A stretch of 45,899 bases of DNA, taken from the NCBI RefSeq assembly GCF_001612685.1, contig NZ_BDAY01000023.1:1-45899 (forward strand), written 5' to 3'. Source of the DNA: Nocardia altamirensis NBRC 108246 (lineage in GTDB: Bacteria; Actinomycetota; Actinomycetes; Mycobacteriales; Mycobacteriaceae). This document shows, in pieces, positions 15,439 to 24,151 of the stretch. Position numbers and translations under genes: made by a program. Below the pieces are notes generated by a model that was not told the DNA's origin, did no database searches, and saw only the letters and a program-made list of their open reading frames with translations. Each line of letters begins with the position of its first letter. The first letter of the stretch is position 1.

Positions 15439-16602
15439 TCACCCGCGATATCCACGGAAGAACGTGCGCACGTCCTCGAGGAACAGCTGCGGCTGCTCCA
15501 CGGCGGCGAAGTGCCCGCCCTCGGCGTACTCGGTGAAATGCTCCAGGTATCCGCCCGGATTCATCACCCGCCGCATCAGCGGACTGGTGTTGAACACGGC
15601 CCACCCCTGCGGCACGCCGGAGGGTGCTGCCCACGCCATCCCGGAATGCGCGGTCTCCCAAAGGAACTGGGCGGCGGACGCACCGCTGCGGGTAAACCAA
15701 TAGATGCTGATGTTGGTCAGCAACAGATCACGGTCCACCGCTTCACCTTTCGGCCGGGCCGGGTCAGTCCAGGTTTGGAACTTCTCGGCGATCCACGCCA
15801 ACTGCGCGATCGGCGAGTCGCTCAATGCTGCCGCGATCGCATTCGGCTGGGTCGACTGGAGCACCAGGTAGCCCTTCTGCTCCGCCCATTGCTCTTGTGC
15901 CGCAGTGATTTCCGCCAGCTCCGCTTCGGTCAACCCCTCGGGCATCGGCAATTGCTCCCCCACCAACCCGAGCATCCCCTGATCGCTGTTCACGTGCGTC
16001 GCGATCACCCGCTCCGGGTACACCGCGGCCAACCGTGAGGTCACCCCCGCACCGACATCCCCGCCCTGCGCCACGAACTTCTCGTACCCGAGCCGCGTCA
16101 TGACCTCGGCAAACGCGTCGGTTGTCCGCGCGAGCTCCCACCCGGTCGAGGCGAGCGGCGTGGAGAACCCGAACCCTGGCAGCGACGGAATCACCACATG
16201 AAACGCGTCTGCCGGGTCACCGCCGTACGCGACAGGATCGGTCAAAGGCCCGATCACATCAAGGAATTCGACCACCGACCCCGGATACCCGTGCGTGATC
16301 AGCAACGGCACCGCCCCTGCCTCCGCCGACCGCACATGGAAGAAATGAATCGTCTGCCCATCCACCTCGGTCGTGAACTGGTCGTACGCATTCAGCTTCG
16401 CCTCCTGCGCCCGCCAGTCGAACCGGTCCCGCCAGTACTCAGCCAACTCCGCCAGGTATGCGGGCGAAATCCCCCGCCGCCAATCATCTTCGGTCCCCGG
16501 CACCGCATGCGGCAGCCGAGCCTGCGCCAACCGCCGCTGCAACTCGTCGAGCTCGCCCTGCGCAATGTCGATACGGAATGGATGAATCGCTGTGTTCGTC
16601 AT
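15439..16602 (-). CDS. Epoxide hydrolase (alpha/beta hydrolase with EHN domain)
   Basis: A 387-residue hydrolase. Residues about 5-115 form the N-terminal epoxide-hydrolase domain (IHPFRIDIAQGELDELQRRL ... GTEDDWRRGISPAYL). The alpha/beta core has the oxyanion-hole motif HGYPGS (104-109), the nucleophile Asp182 in VAQGGDVGAGVTS and the catalytic His364 in EGGHFAAVE, close to the end as usual. These enzymes open epoxides with water. ATG 16602 is chosen to fit the family's start. It stands alone; the neighbours are a PPOX gene and a VOC gene. Confidence 0.92.
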   Translation of the reverse strand: MTNTAIHPFRIDIAQGELDELQRRLAQARLPHAVPGTEDDWRRGISPAYLAELAEYWRDRFDWRAQEAKLNAYDQFTTEVDGQTIHFFHVRSAEAGAVPLLITHGYPGSVVEFLDVIGPLTDPVAYGGDPADAFHVVIPSLPGFGFSTPLASTGWELARTTDAFAEVMTRLGYEKFVAQGGDVGAGVTSRLAAVYPERVIATHVNSDQGMLGLVGEQLPMPEGLTEAELAEITAAQEQWAEQKGYLVLQSTQPNAIAAALSDSPIAQLAWIAEKFQTWTDPARPKGEAVDRDLLLTNISIYWFTRSGASAAQFLWETAHSGMAWAAPSGVPQGWAVFNTSPLMRRVMNPGGYLEHFTEYAEGGHFAAVEQPQLFLEDVRTFFRGYRG

Positions 16603-16807
16603 GAGCACCACTCTCCACCCCAATGCGGAAGACTTCCTTCCGCAATCCGAACCTTCTTCCAAATTCTTCGAGAGCAAGCCGAGCGGAGCACGAATCGGCT
16701 GCGCCGGTCCGCCTTGTGGTGATCGGCACCATGGTGTAACCGGCCGTCCCGACCTGGCTGCCGAATCTCTGATAGCCCTCGGCTATTGCGTGACAGCGGG
16801 TTTCAAA

Positions 16808-17269
16808 TCACAGCTTGGGTGTGTCGTACAGCGTGAACGCGCCGGAGTCGTCCGCGTCGACGCCGACGAAACGCCCTGCGTGCAGGGGGTTGTTGGCCAG
16901 GAAGCGGAGCACTGTGCCGTCTGGATCCGTCACATCGAGGAACGCGCCGTATTCGCCCCGATCCACGACTTCGGAATGCAGGTAGTCCAATTCCGTTGCC
17001 CGTGCCGCCACCCGCTCGAGCTCCGCTACCGAATCCAGTTCGAAGGCAACGACATCGAAGCCGGTGAGATCCGGTTTGCTCGAACAGTATTCGCGTTCCC
17101 GCAGGGCGATTCCGAAGCCGGACGGGTGCATCAGCTGAGCGCCCCGTAACGAGCCCTCCTCGCAGAACTCGGCAGCCAACGCCAACTCCAACAGGTCGCG
17201 ATACCAGCCGACACTGCGGGCAAGGTCGGTGACCGGAATTTTGACGTGCCGTATCCGAATTCCACCCAC
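16808..17269 (-). CDS. VOC family protein
   Basis: A 153-residue vicinal-oxygen-chelate protein. The start IRIRHVKIPVTDLARSVGWYRDLL and the end FLDVTDPDGTVLRFL are typical of single-module glyoxalase/dioxygenase-like proteins. GTG 17269 is chosen as the last good start before the fold; the frame continues upstream through sequence without family resemblance. Function unknown. The DNA immediately upstream (17270-17570, same strand) looks like gene remnants. Confidence 0.8.
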   Translation of the reverse strand: MGGIRIRHVKIPVTDLARSVGWYRDLLELALAAEFCEEGSLRGAQLMHPSGFGIALREREYCSSKPDLTGFDVVAFELDSVAELERVAARATELDYLHSEVVDRGEYGAFLDVTDPDGTVLRFLANNPLHAGRFVGVDADDSGAFTLYDTPKL

Positions 17270-17570
17270 GATGACTCCCGTCCGGTCAGGCCATGCACCC
17301 GCCATTCGCGCGATCCCTGGGCCGGCGCCGCGTACGGCACCATAGCAAAATCCGCTTGTCCGGCGAGCGCGATTCCCGTTGCCGTAGCGGCGACCTCGGA
17401 CCGCACGCCGTCGTTGTCCGCTGCCGCCTCCATTACGCCACGTTCGGCAGTCCCATCCCGCGCAGCACCTCGGCCGCGGTGCGGAGAATCTCGGCGTCCA
17501 GCTCGGCCATCCGATTCCCGTATCTGGCGGCGTGGTATTCCGCGAGCCGTTCTCGGCTGACGTAGTTTGT
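17270..17570 (-). pseudogene. Possible gene remnants upstream of the VOC gene
   Basis: The minus strand reads RERLAEYHAARYGNRMAELD, then AEILRTAAEVLRGMGLPNVA and stop, a convincing helical C-terminus ending at 17433, but no start codon fits it before the frame runs into the region upstream of the SnoaL gene. The stop is followed at once by an ATG (TAATG overlap) opening a second short frame, MEAAADNDGVRSEVAATATG, which runs out of phase into the VOC gene. This looks like a truncated operon whose first genes decayed. I recognise neither piece. Confidence 0.3.
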
Positions 17571-17613
17571 GGTAGCTCGCCGAGATTCAACCCGTCGAAT
17601 CGAGAGGGTAGTA

Positions 17614-17970
17614 ATGCTGAGCGAGGTCGAAATGAAAGCGGCCCTGCAGCGGTACCTGGACGCTTGGAACGCCGCAGACATTGATGGAGTCGTCGACATG
17701 TTCACCGACGACGCAGTGGTTCACGATCCGTATGGCCAGCAGCCGTACGAGGGCAAGGCGGCGTTCCAGGCGTTCTTCGCCGGCGTTATGGAACAACACC
17801 CGGTCTTTGTCCTCGACTCGCCGATCCGCGCCTCGTATGGCGACAGCGCCGCCATGGCAGTGACCGCCCGCGGCGCGCACCTAACCATCAGGTTCATCGA
17901 CGTGATGCGTTTCGACGATGCGGGCAAGCTCGTCGAAATGATCTCCTACCGAGGCCAAACCGACCAGTGA
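17614..17970 (+). CDS. SnoaL/NTF2-like family protein
   Basis: A 118-residue cone-fold protein: MKAALQRYLDAWNAADIDGVVDMFTDDAVVHDPYG at the start, a hydrophobic pocket-lining middle, and FIDVMRFDDAGKLVEMISYRGQ at the end. NTF2-like proteins can be isomerases, hydrolases or binding proteins; the reaction here is unknown. ATG 17614 has GAGAGGG upstream. The stop overlaps the GTG start of the HNH gene (GTGA), so the two are translationally coupled, an unusual pairing. Confidence 0.82.
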   Translation: MLSEVEMKAALQRYLDAWNAADIDGVVDMFTDDAVVHDPYGQQPYEGKAAFQAFFAGVMEQHPVFVLDSPIRASYGDSAAMAVTARGAHLTIRFIDVMRFDDAGKLVEMISYRGQTDQ

Positions 17971-18314
17971 CTGGCGGTAGCAAACAGGTTCGCGCCGCGC
18001 GCAAGCGCAAGAAGCGGATGGCGCGCGTCACCCACGACCTCACCGACGCGCAGTGGGACGCGCTCACAACGTCCTGGGGCGGGTGCGCTTACTGCGGCTC
18101 CCCCGCCACCTCGCTGCAGAAGGACTGCGTGCAGGCCATCTCGCGCGGCGGCCGCTACACACTAGGCAACGTCGTGCCCGCGTGCGGGTCGTGCAACGCC
18201 AGCAAATGCAACACCGAGGTGACAAGTTGGCTCCGCCGCAAGAAGCTCGACGAACGCTCATTCCTCGTGCGCCACTACGAGATCTCGACTGAGCTCACGA
18301 CACGGTTCGCCTAG
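17967..18314 (+). CDS. HNH endonuclease domain protein
   Basis: A 115-residue basic protein with a compact zinc-stabilised HNH fold: CAYCGSPATSLQKDCVQAIS (first zinc pair and beta-hairpin), then GRYTLGNVVPACGSCNASK (the N position and second zinc pair). The first position of the H-N-H triad appears as DCVQ, without the usual histidine after the aspartate, so nuclease activity is uncertain. The N-terminus is rich in Lys and Arg (KQVRAARKRKKRMAR), fitting DNA contact. It is coupled to the SnoaL gene by a 4-nt overlap. It resembles stand-alone HNH proteins of actinobacteria and phages. Confidence 0.82.
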   Translation: MTGGSKQVRAARKRKKRMARVTHDLTDAQWDALTTSWGGCAYCGSPATSLQKDCVQAISRGGRYTLGNVVPACGSCNASKCNTEVTSWLRRKKLDERSFLVRHYEISTELTTRFA

Positions 18315-18519
18315 AGAAAGCATGCTGTTCGGCACTTATCGCTTTCTGCTGCAACAGGATTCGCCCCTCCGCGAGCAGCTTCCTCTCTCGTGGCCGATCG
18401 GCATTTGTGTGCGTTGGGAAGACTTGTCCAGCAACAGATCTGGACTGCTGATCAACGCGCGTTCTGCTGCACGGGCGAGTGTTCGTGCCGAACCGTCGAG
18501 TCGTAGTACCGTCGGTCGC

Positions 18520-19179
18520 GTGGATTTGCAGCCCGTCATCGATTCGTTCGAGCCGCTCACGCGCCGCGCCGAGTGGTTTATTGCGGCGCGCTGTGTTCGC
18601 GTCGAATGCCCCCAGCTCGAGGAGTATCGGGACCCGTGGCTCGAAATCGGCCTTCCCGCAACGCAGGTCGACCGCGTTGTCGAGTTCCAGCGGCGGTGGG
18701 GTGGACTCGTCCTGCCGCCGTCTCTGGACTATGAGGGTGGACCCAAGATGCTGCGGGCCGATATGCCGGGCGGGGCGCTCCAGCGGATCGGATGGTTCGA
18801 GGCGGGGACACAGCGAGTGTCGATGGCCTGCGAGTTCATGATCGGTCCCGCAGGAGAATTCGGCATCGATGGCGATCGGTGGGTGCCACTGCACGCAAGC
18901 ATCGAAGGATGGATCGAATCGCTTGCGCTGGCAGACCATGCGGCCTGCAATGCCAAGCAGATCAACACGATTCGCGGTGATGAGATCGACGAGCTGCCTG
19001 TGAGCGCCTTCGAACCCGTGACCGAGATTCGCGGCCTTGCCGACACCTGGTGGCGAGGACCGGACTCGCTCATCGCGATCTATACGGGCGAGGCCGAATG
19101 CTTCGGCGCACCGAGGCTCCGGGTCGCCCGCGTCTACGCCGGTCTCGACAAATGGGGACTTAGCGGATGGGGCCGGTGA
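18520..19179 (+). CDS. Conserved-looking protein of unknown function
   Basis: A 219-residue acidic protein starting at GTG 18520 (VDLQPVIDSFEPLTRRAEWF). Segments such as WGGLVLPPSLDYEGG and DRWVPLHASIEGWIESLALA recall SUKH/SMI1-like immunity proteins, which would make sense beside a nuclease, but the likeness is weak and I do not assign it. The codon pattern and the lack of long competing frames support it as a real gene. An earlier in-frame start at 18322 would add 66 residues of low-quality sequence. It lies 205 bp after the HNH gene. Confidence 0.6.
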   Translation: MDLQPVIDSFEPLTRRAEWFIAARCVRVECPQLEEYRDPWLEIGLPATQVDRVVEFQRRWGGLVLPPSLDYEGGPKMLRADMPGGALQRIGWFEAGTQRVSMACEFMIGPAGEFGIDGDRWVPLHASIEGWIESLALADHAACNAKQINTIRGDEIDELPVSAFEPVTEIRGLADTWWRGPDSLIAIYTGEAECFGAPRLRVARVYAGLDKWGLSGWGR

Positions 19180-19373
19180 AGGTGTCGCACGACCACCACC
19201 GCACATGAGTCCCGCATATCGACATAATGGCGCGTGCGATCGACATCGAATCACCCTCGGCTCGTTGATCTTCCGCAGGCTCGCGCTGGTCACTCAGGAC
19301 CGCGCGGGTCGCGGCACGACAGGCGTGATCGCCTGTGCGAGTGTCGCGCGAATCTCGTCACGATCTCTCGTCG

Positions 19374-19389
19374 AGTTAGGACTCTAACT
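19374..19389. promoter_or_regulatory. Palindrome upstream of the Ddn-like gene
   Basis: AGTTAG-GACT-CTAACT, perfect 6-bp arms, lies 27 bp before the start codon of the deazaflavin-dependent reductase. A partial repeat (CTGTCCTA) follows. It is a candidate operator; no regulator gene is adjacent. Confidence 0.45.
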
Positions 19390-19416
19390 GTCCTATCCCT
19401 CCGACACACTCGAATC

Positions 19417-19944
19417 ATGAGCCAAAGCGAATCGACAGCCGGACAGCAGGACCAGGCCGACATCACCGACATCACCGACTACAACGATCCGAACGCGCCG
19501 TGGAACCAGGCTTGGGACCAGGAGGGCGGCATCGCCAACTGGAACGATGACGTGATCAAGGAGTTCAGGGAGAACTCGGGCAAGGTGGGCGGCGCTTACG
19601 CGGGCGGGGACCTCATCCTGCTCACCACCACCGGAGCCAAGAGCGGCAAGCGGCACACCGTTCCCCTTGGCCCCCTGTACCGGGACAACACCATGTACGT
19701 GAGCTCGTTCATCGAGGACACGTACCCGGCCTGGTGGTACAACATCAAGGCAAATCCACAGGTCACCATCGAGCTCCGAGAGAAGAGCTACCAGGCGACC
19801 GGCAAGGCGCTCGAAGGCGCGGACTACGACGAGTTCGCGGCCTGGGTGCTGGCCAACAACCCACTGCTCGCGGACTTCCAGTCCAAGATCGACCGTCCCA
19901 TCCCGCTGGTCGTACTGACCCTCGACGGCGTAACCGGCATCTGA
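19417..19944 (+). CDS. Deazaflavin (F420)-dependent nitroreductase, Ddn family
   Basis: A 175-residue split-barrel protein of the family that includes mycobacterial Ddn. The core GGDLILLTTTGAKSGKRHTV and the later segment DTYPAWWYNIKANPQVTIEL are diagnostic, and the end IPLVVLTLD closes the barrel. Family members reduce quinones or nitroaromatics with reduced F420. ATG 19417 (MSQSESTAGQQ) is used; the acidic tail before residue 40 is typical of longer members. No ribosome site is obvious. Confidence 0.9.
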   Translation: MSQSESTAGQQDQADITDITDYNDPNAPWNQAWDQEGGIANWNDDVIKEFRENSGKVGGAYAGGDLILLTTTGAKSGKRHTVPLGPLYRDNTMYVSSFIEDTYPAWWYNIKANPQVTIELREKSYQATGKALEGADYDEFAAWVLANNPLLADFQSKIDRPIPLVVLTLDGVTGI

Positions 19945-20062
19945 GTGCGCTGCTGAGATGACCTCGGCCCGTTGATCGTTGGGCGTGCCGCGTGGCCGGC
20001 CGAACCGCGCGGCATGCAGCAACACCGCAGGTTTGGCAGACCTCGCCCGAGATACATTGCTG

Positions 20063-20140
20063 GACAGTTGATCACTGGGAACTGAGGTAAGTGGCCTCTC
20101 CGGCCGATGCCGCCACCAGTTCCCACTGATCACCCGACCA
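20063..20140. repeat. Dispersed palindromic element, copy B
   Basis: TGATCACTGGGAACTG (20069-20084) and CAGTTCCCACTGATCA (20117-20132) pair over 16 bp with one mismatch. The loop GTGGCCTCTCCGGCCGATGC nearly equals that of copy A. It sits between the convergent Ddn and beta-lactamase-like genes, in a 226-bp gap with no other feature. Confidence 0.82.
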
Positions 20141-20170
20141 GTCGCGGTCGCCGCTCATGGCAGTGGACTA

Positions 20171-21340
20171 TCAATTCTCGAATGCCGCCTCGAGTAGCCG
20201 GATGGTCACCGCAGGAGGAGGACCGGAATGGTCGGAGTTACTTGTGTCCACAACGACGGAGCGGGAGAAATCGCGGGTGGCGAAGGCGGCGCCGGTGTAG
20301 CCGAGATTGCTGCCGGACTTCCCCCAAATTGTGTGGCCACCCGGCAGGTCCACGCGCACCAGACCGGCGGAAAAGCAGGCCCAGCCGGGACGTGTCACCA
20401 CAATGCAGTTGCGCTTGTCACGGTAGGGCACATCCGGGGTGGTGAACAGCTCGACCTGTTGCGCGGGGGCCAGCAGTTCTCCGCGGAACAGTGCGGCAAA
20501 GAAGCGCTGCACATCGCTCGGGGTAGAGGTGATGAAGTTCGGCTCTCCGCGCTGGACACTCACGTCCACCAGGTCACCCCGGCTATTGCGCGCGTAACCC
20601 ACTAGGTGCGGCCATGGCATCCGCGCATCGCGCTCAGGTAGGAAGGTACGGTCCAAACGCAACGGCCGCAGTATCCGCGATTGGACTTCCTGAGCGAAAG
20701 AATGCCCCGTGACACGCTCGATCAGGGCTCCGATGAAGCGATAGTTGAGAGTGTTGTATTCCTGCTGGGTGCCCGGCGGGAATACCTCGCCCGGCCATGG
20801 CCGGTCCCGTGGGCGCAGGGTGTCGTTGATGATCTGGTCGAAATCCCGGTAGGCGAAGCGACCATCGATGAGTTCGTCCGGCGTGGCGGGCGGCAACCCC
20901 GCGTCGATTTCCGGTAGTCCGCTAGTCATGGTCAGCAGGTGGCGAACGGTGACCGGACCGAACCCCGACCGGCCATCGACCGAGTGGGGTGGCAGCGCGC
21001 CAGGTAGGTAGTCCTGCACCGGACGATCCAGCTCAATGCGGTGCTCGCCGGCCAGTTGCAGTACCACCACGGCCGAAAAGGTCTTGTCGACACTTCCGAT
21101 CCGATAAGCCGAATCCGGCCAGATCGGTCCGCCGGTGTGCCGGTCGCCATCGCTACCCCACCAGTCCAGGCCCGGCTCGACAATGTGTGCGATCACCCCC
21201 GCCTGTGGCTCGCCCGGTTTGAGCTTGATCGCATCGGCCAACGCCTTTGCCCTCGGGTCGGTGACATCGGCCTGCGCGATACCCGTCGTGCCTATCAATG
21301 CGGCCATGCTCAATGCCATAGCCGCGGTCCATTTCCTCAT
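20171..21340 (-). CDS. Secreted serine hydrolase, beta-lactamase/DD-peptidase family
   Basis: A 389-residue class C beta-lactamase-like or D-alanyl-D-alanine carboxypeptidase-like protein. A signal peptide (MRKWTAAMALSMAALIGTTG, cleavage near IAQA-DV) exports it. The SxxK motif is Ser83-V-D-Lys86 in RIGSVDKTFSA. The second motif, usually YSN, reads YNT in QEYNTLNYRFIG, so the tyrosine is kept and the asparagine replaced. The third motif region is HTIWGKSGSNLGYT. Substrate may be peptidoglycan peptides or an ester; the altered motif argues against assuming beta-lactamase activity. ATG 21340 is chosen for its GGGGG site and signal peptide. Confidence 0.88.
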   Translation of the reverse strand: MRKWTAAMALSMAALIGTTGIAQADVTDPRAKALADAIKLKPGEPQAGVIAHIVEPGLDWWGSDGDRHTGGPIWPDSAYRIGSVDKTFSAVVVLQLAGEHRIELDRPVQDYLPGALPPHSVDGRSGFGPVTVRHLLTMTSGLPEIDAGLPPATPDELIDGRFAYRDFDQIINDTLRPRDRPWPGEVFPPGTQQEYNTLNYRFIGALIERVTGHSFAQEVQSRILRPLRLDRTFLPERDARMPWPHLVGYARNSRGDLVDVSVQRGEPNFITSTPSDVQRFFAALFRGELLAPAQQVELFTTPDVPYRDKRNCIVVTRPGWACFSAGLVRVDLPGGHTIWGKSGSNLGYTGAAFATRDFSRSVVVDTSNSDHSGPPPAVTIRLLEAAFEN

Positions 21341-21367
21341 ACCGACCCCCATTACTTGACTGGCCAC

Positions 21368-21638
21368 CGATCATTCCTGTCGCACAGGGCCAGACACATC
21401 GGGGAGAACCCGGAACTCAACCCCGGGGTCAGCCTTGATCCGCGGTATCGCCGATGAGCTCGTCAGCCCCCACCAAGGGACCGCACCCGGAAAGGTCAGT
21501 TTCTTACTGGCCAGTATCAGAACGGCGGTGCGTCTTCCGCGGAACTGCTGTTCTCTGCGAGCGGCCACGGGTCCCGCTCTGAAGGCTGTGGGGTTTTCCT
21601 GAACACGCCCGAAACCTCCGAATATCGCGGCACGATGG
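21368..21638. other. Non-coding gap, nothing recognised
   Basis: The 271 bp between the serine hydrolase start region and the next stop codon holds promoter-like DNA at most. No convincing gene, hairpin or repeat was seen. Confidence 0.4.
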
Positions 21639-21884
21639 TTACAGCTCACCATCCGCGACGCCGTCCACTTCATAGTCTTCGAAGTGCCCGAGGTGTCGCA
21701 CAGGAAGCGACCAACCACTCACCTCCATGAGAGCTGCCTCGTACACCAGCATTGCCAGGCACAACCGCTCTCCTTGTCGGACAACAGCAACCGGGTCGCC
21801 TGGGCTGTGCTCACACACTGCCGCATGGGCACGCAACTCCGTGCACACGTCTTCTACTGCACGGCTCAGAACCGAGTCCGTCAC
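21639..21884 (-). CDS. Small hypothetical protein
   Basis: An 81-residue protein from GTG 21884 (VTDSVLSRAVEDVCTELRAHAAVC), preceded by GGGAGAG at a suitable distance. The predicted fold is helix-rich and acidic, with two cysteines in the first half and VSGWSLPVRHLGHFEDYEV near the end. I recognise no family. It lies in an accessory stretch with unlinked neighbours. Confidence 0.5.
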   Translation of the reverse strand: MTDSVLSRAVEDVCTELRAHAAVCEHSPGDPVAVVRQGERLCLAMLVYEAALMEVSGWSLPVRHLGHFEDYEVDGVADGEL

Positions 21885-22047
21885 GGCTACCACTCTCCCC
21901 AACCGTTAACCGAAGCATGCAAACCCAGCATTCCAGCTCCCGCCGGGACCGCCAAATGCAATATCGCGGCATTCCGGTAACCGGCGTGGCCAGACCGTCC
22001 AGTTGCCCGAGCACCCAGCGCCGCAACCTCGTGCGCTGCTTCGACGA

Positions 22048-22524
22048 TCAGGCACCGTCGCGGAGTTGGTACGACGTGCGGGAGACTTCGAATCCGTTGC
22101 CGCTGCCGTCATCTCGCGCGCAGAACACGGCCGGTGCCGCCGCGGTGCCGGTGACGGTGCAGCGGAACACGCCGATCTGCTCCGAGTGTCCCAACTGCCA
22201 ACGCACGGCGTTGGGTCCGCCGAGCGGTCCCGTGCATCGCCAGCTCGCGGTGGCGGGCCCCGACCGCGCGAGTGTCAGAGTGACACGCGGCCCAGCGCAC
22301 GTCGACGGCTTTTCGCCGGGCGCCGGGTAGGTGGGTTCGATGGGAAAGCACTGCACTGCGGTGATTCCCATGCGGCACACCACATCCGCAGGTGAACCCA
22401 TACCTGGGTAGTCGCCGACGAAGACCACGAGATCCTCCGCATGTGCGGCGCCTGCGGCTCCCACGACGGTGGCGATTACGACGATGGCCGACACCAGCAG
22501 CCGGCCGATGATCGAATTCTTCAT
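22048..22524 (-). CDS. Secreted cysteine-containing protein (DUF6636-like)
   Basis: A 158-residue exported protein. The signal peptide MKNSIIGRLLVSAIVVIATV ends near GAAHA. The mature part has six cysteines, the spacing expected of disulfides, and ends GVFRCTVTGTAAAPAVFCAR then GSGNGFEVSRTSYQL, which resembles the C-terminal signature of small secreted actinobacterial proteins grouped as DUF6636. That family link is from memory of the motif and should be treated as likely, not certain. Function unknown. Confidence 0.7.
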   Translation of the reverse strand: MKNSIIGRLLVSAIVVIATVVGAAGAAHAEDLVVFVGDYPGMGSPADVVCRMGITAVQCFPIEPTYPAPGEKPSTCAGPRVTLTLARSGPATASWRCTGPLGGPNAVRWQLGHSEQIGVFRCTVTGTAAAPAVFCARDDGSGNGFEVSRTSYQLRDGA

Positions 22525-22594
22525 GCGGTCACGGTAGGAAGCGGCCGTCTCAAACCGATTTCAAGCCGATTTCACGCGTCCGGCGGGTGGCTGG

Positions 22595-23398
22595 TCAACC
22601 GCGGAGGCGGGAGAGCACGCGATCGAGGGCGCGGCGGACGGTGTCGGGGACACCGTCGTGGCGGAGGTCGGTGAGGAGTTGGAGGTTGATTCCGCCTGGG
22701 GTCATGTGTTTTTCGGTGAGGGTGGGCAGGGAGTCGGTGGGCTGCAGGAGTGATTGGCCGAGTTGGCCGAAGATGTGGGTGGTGTAGGTGGTGGCGGCGG
22801 TGTGGTCGACGCCGTGATCGGTGAGCCAGGTCGCGATGGTGGTGAGATAGTCGAGGTGCGCGGCGAAGGTGGAGGTCGCCGCACTGAACGCGTCGAGGGC
22901 GGGTTCTTCGGAGGGGACGAGCACATCGCCTACCCGGGTGAACAATTCGCGGGCCGTCGCATTCTCCGGGTACATCGCGGTCAGGCTGCGCGCGCGAGAC
23001 GCCGAGGGCAGCGGGATGGATCGGACGACCTCGCGTGCGGGCGCGGACCAGGCACGCAGCCTGTCCAACGGTATCCCCGCCATCGCGCTCATCACGACAT
23101 GCTGAGGTCGAAAACTCAACTCCGTCAGCACTGCTCGCGCGATCGGCGGGCGGACGGCAACGACGATCGACGTGGCGAGCTCGAGCACCTCTTGGTTGCT
23201 GTCGCAGACATGGACGCCCGGAAATCGGTCGGCCAGCTCCTGCGCCACTTGCCGATTGCGTGGCGAGAGGAAAACTGTGGGCGGCTCGGCGACGTGCAGA
23301 CCCTCCACGATGGCGGTCGTGATCGCACCGACACCGATGAATCCGTAGGTGGCGGACGCTGATCGGGGCGGTACCCCGGACTTGGCCGGTTGCTGCAT
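22595..23398 (-). CDS. Pyrroline-5-carboxylate reductase-like protein
   Basis: A 267-residue NAD(P)-binding protein of the ProC superfamily. The Rossmann start ATYGFIGVGAITTAIVEGL and the middle VVMSAMAGIPLDRLRAW fit P5C reductase, and the C-terminal helical dimerisation domain contains HMTPGGINLQLLTDL, equivalent to the family's TSPGGTT signature. The divergence from housekeeping ProC suggests a paralogue with a different imine substrate. ATG 23398 (MQQPAKSG) is chosen because the longer frame is antisense-like. The last 200 bp show stretches of G-rich simple sequence. Confidence 0.82.
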   Translation of the reverse strand: MQQPAKSGVPPRSASATYGFIGVGAITTAIVEGLHVAEPPTVFLSPRNRQVAQELADRFPGVHVCDSNQEVLELATSIVVAVRPPIARAVLTELSFRPQHVVMSAMAGIPLDRLRAWSAPAREVVRSIPLPSASRARSLTAMYPENATARELFTRVGDVLVPSEEPALDAFSAATSTFAAHLDYLTTIATWLTDHGVDHTAATTYTTHIFGQLGQSLLQPTDSLPTLTEKHMTPGGINLQLLTDLRHDGVPDTVRRALDRVLSRLRG

Positions 23399-23671
23399 GG
23401 TTCGCCTTTCTATTCGGACTGTTGCCCACGAGTGCCGGCAGGACCACGCCGTCCGACACGTCGGCAATCTGGTTGGCGAGGCCATCCCCCAACGGCGCGA
23501 CTCGGTGCACCTGAACGTCATCGCCCCACGACCAGCACCTCGGGACATGACCAACTGTCAAGCGCCCGTGTGCATTCCGACCTCAGCGGTGGCGCAGGAG
23601 CAATCCAGGACCCTACCAGCCACCGAGGAAAGCCAATTGCGCTCCCGGGTGCGGTGATCGAGCATGGACCC

Positions 23672-24151
23672 GTGATCAACACACGACGACTGATCGGCGA
23701 CGACTGGCAGCTCCACCGTGACGTGCAGCTGGCCGGGTTGCTCGACGCACCGTATTCGGCACTGGTGACGCACGCGGAGGCAGCGCAGCGTTCCGAGGCG
23801 GATTGGCGACGCAGGCTGTCGGAGGCGGTGCAGTTCATGGCCTTCCTGGACGACGTTCCGGTCGGCATGGGCGCCGGCGCCCGCCCCGAGGGCCCGAATG
23901 CGCCGACGCTGACATCGATGTGGGTGGCGCCGGAGGCCCGCGGGAAGGGTGTCGGCGATGCGCTTGTGCTCGCCGTCCTCGACTGGGCCCGCAGCGAGCA
24001 TTTCGACCGCATCGCGCTCTGGGTGCTGGATGGCAATGACGCCGCCGAACAGCTGTACCGCCGCCACGGCTTCGCCCGCACCGGCCAGAAGGAGGCGATG
24101 CCGCGCGATGCCGCACTGGTCGAGGTCGAGATGATGCGAACGCTGGACTGA
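23672..24151 (+). CDS. GNAT family N-acetyltransferase
   Basis: A 159-residue acetyl-CoA-dependent transferase. It begins INTRRLIGDDWQLHRDVQLA, has the acetyl-CoA loop VAPEARGKGVGDALV and ends with the helix NDAAEQLYRRHGFARTG, all standard GNAT features. The GTG at 23672 fits the usual start. The acceptor is unknown. It is divergent from the ProC-like gene across 273 bp. Confidence 0.9.
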   Translation: MINTRRLIGDDWQLHRDVQLAGLLDAPYSALVTHAEAAQRSEADWRRRLSEAVQFMAFLDDVPVGMGAGARPEGPNAPTLTSMWVAPEARGKGVGDALVLAVLDWARSEHFDRIALWVLDGNDAAEQLYRRHGFARTGQKEAMPRDAALVEVEMMRTLD

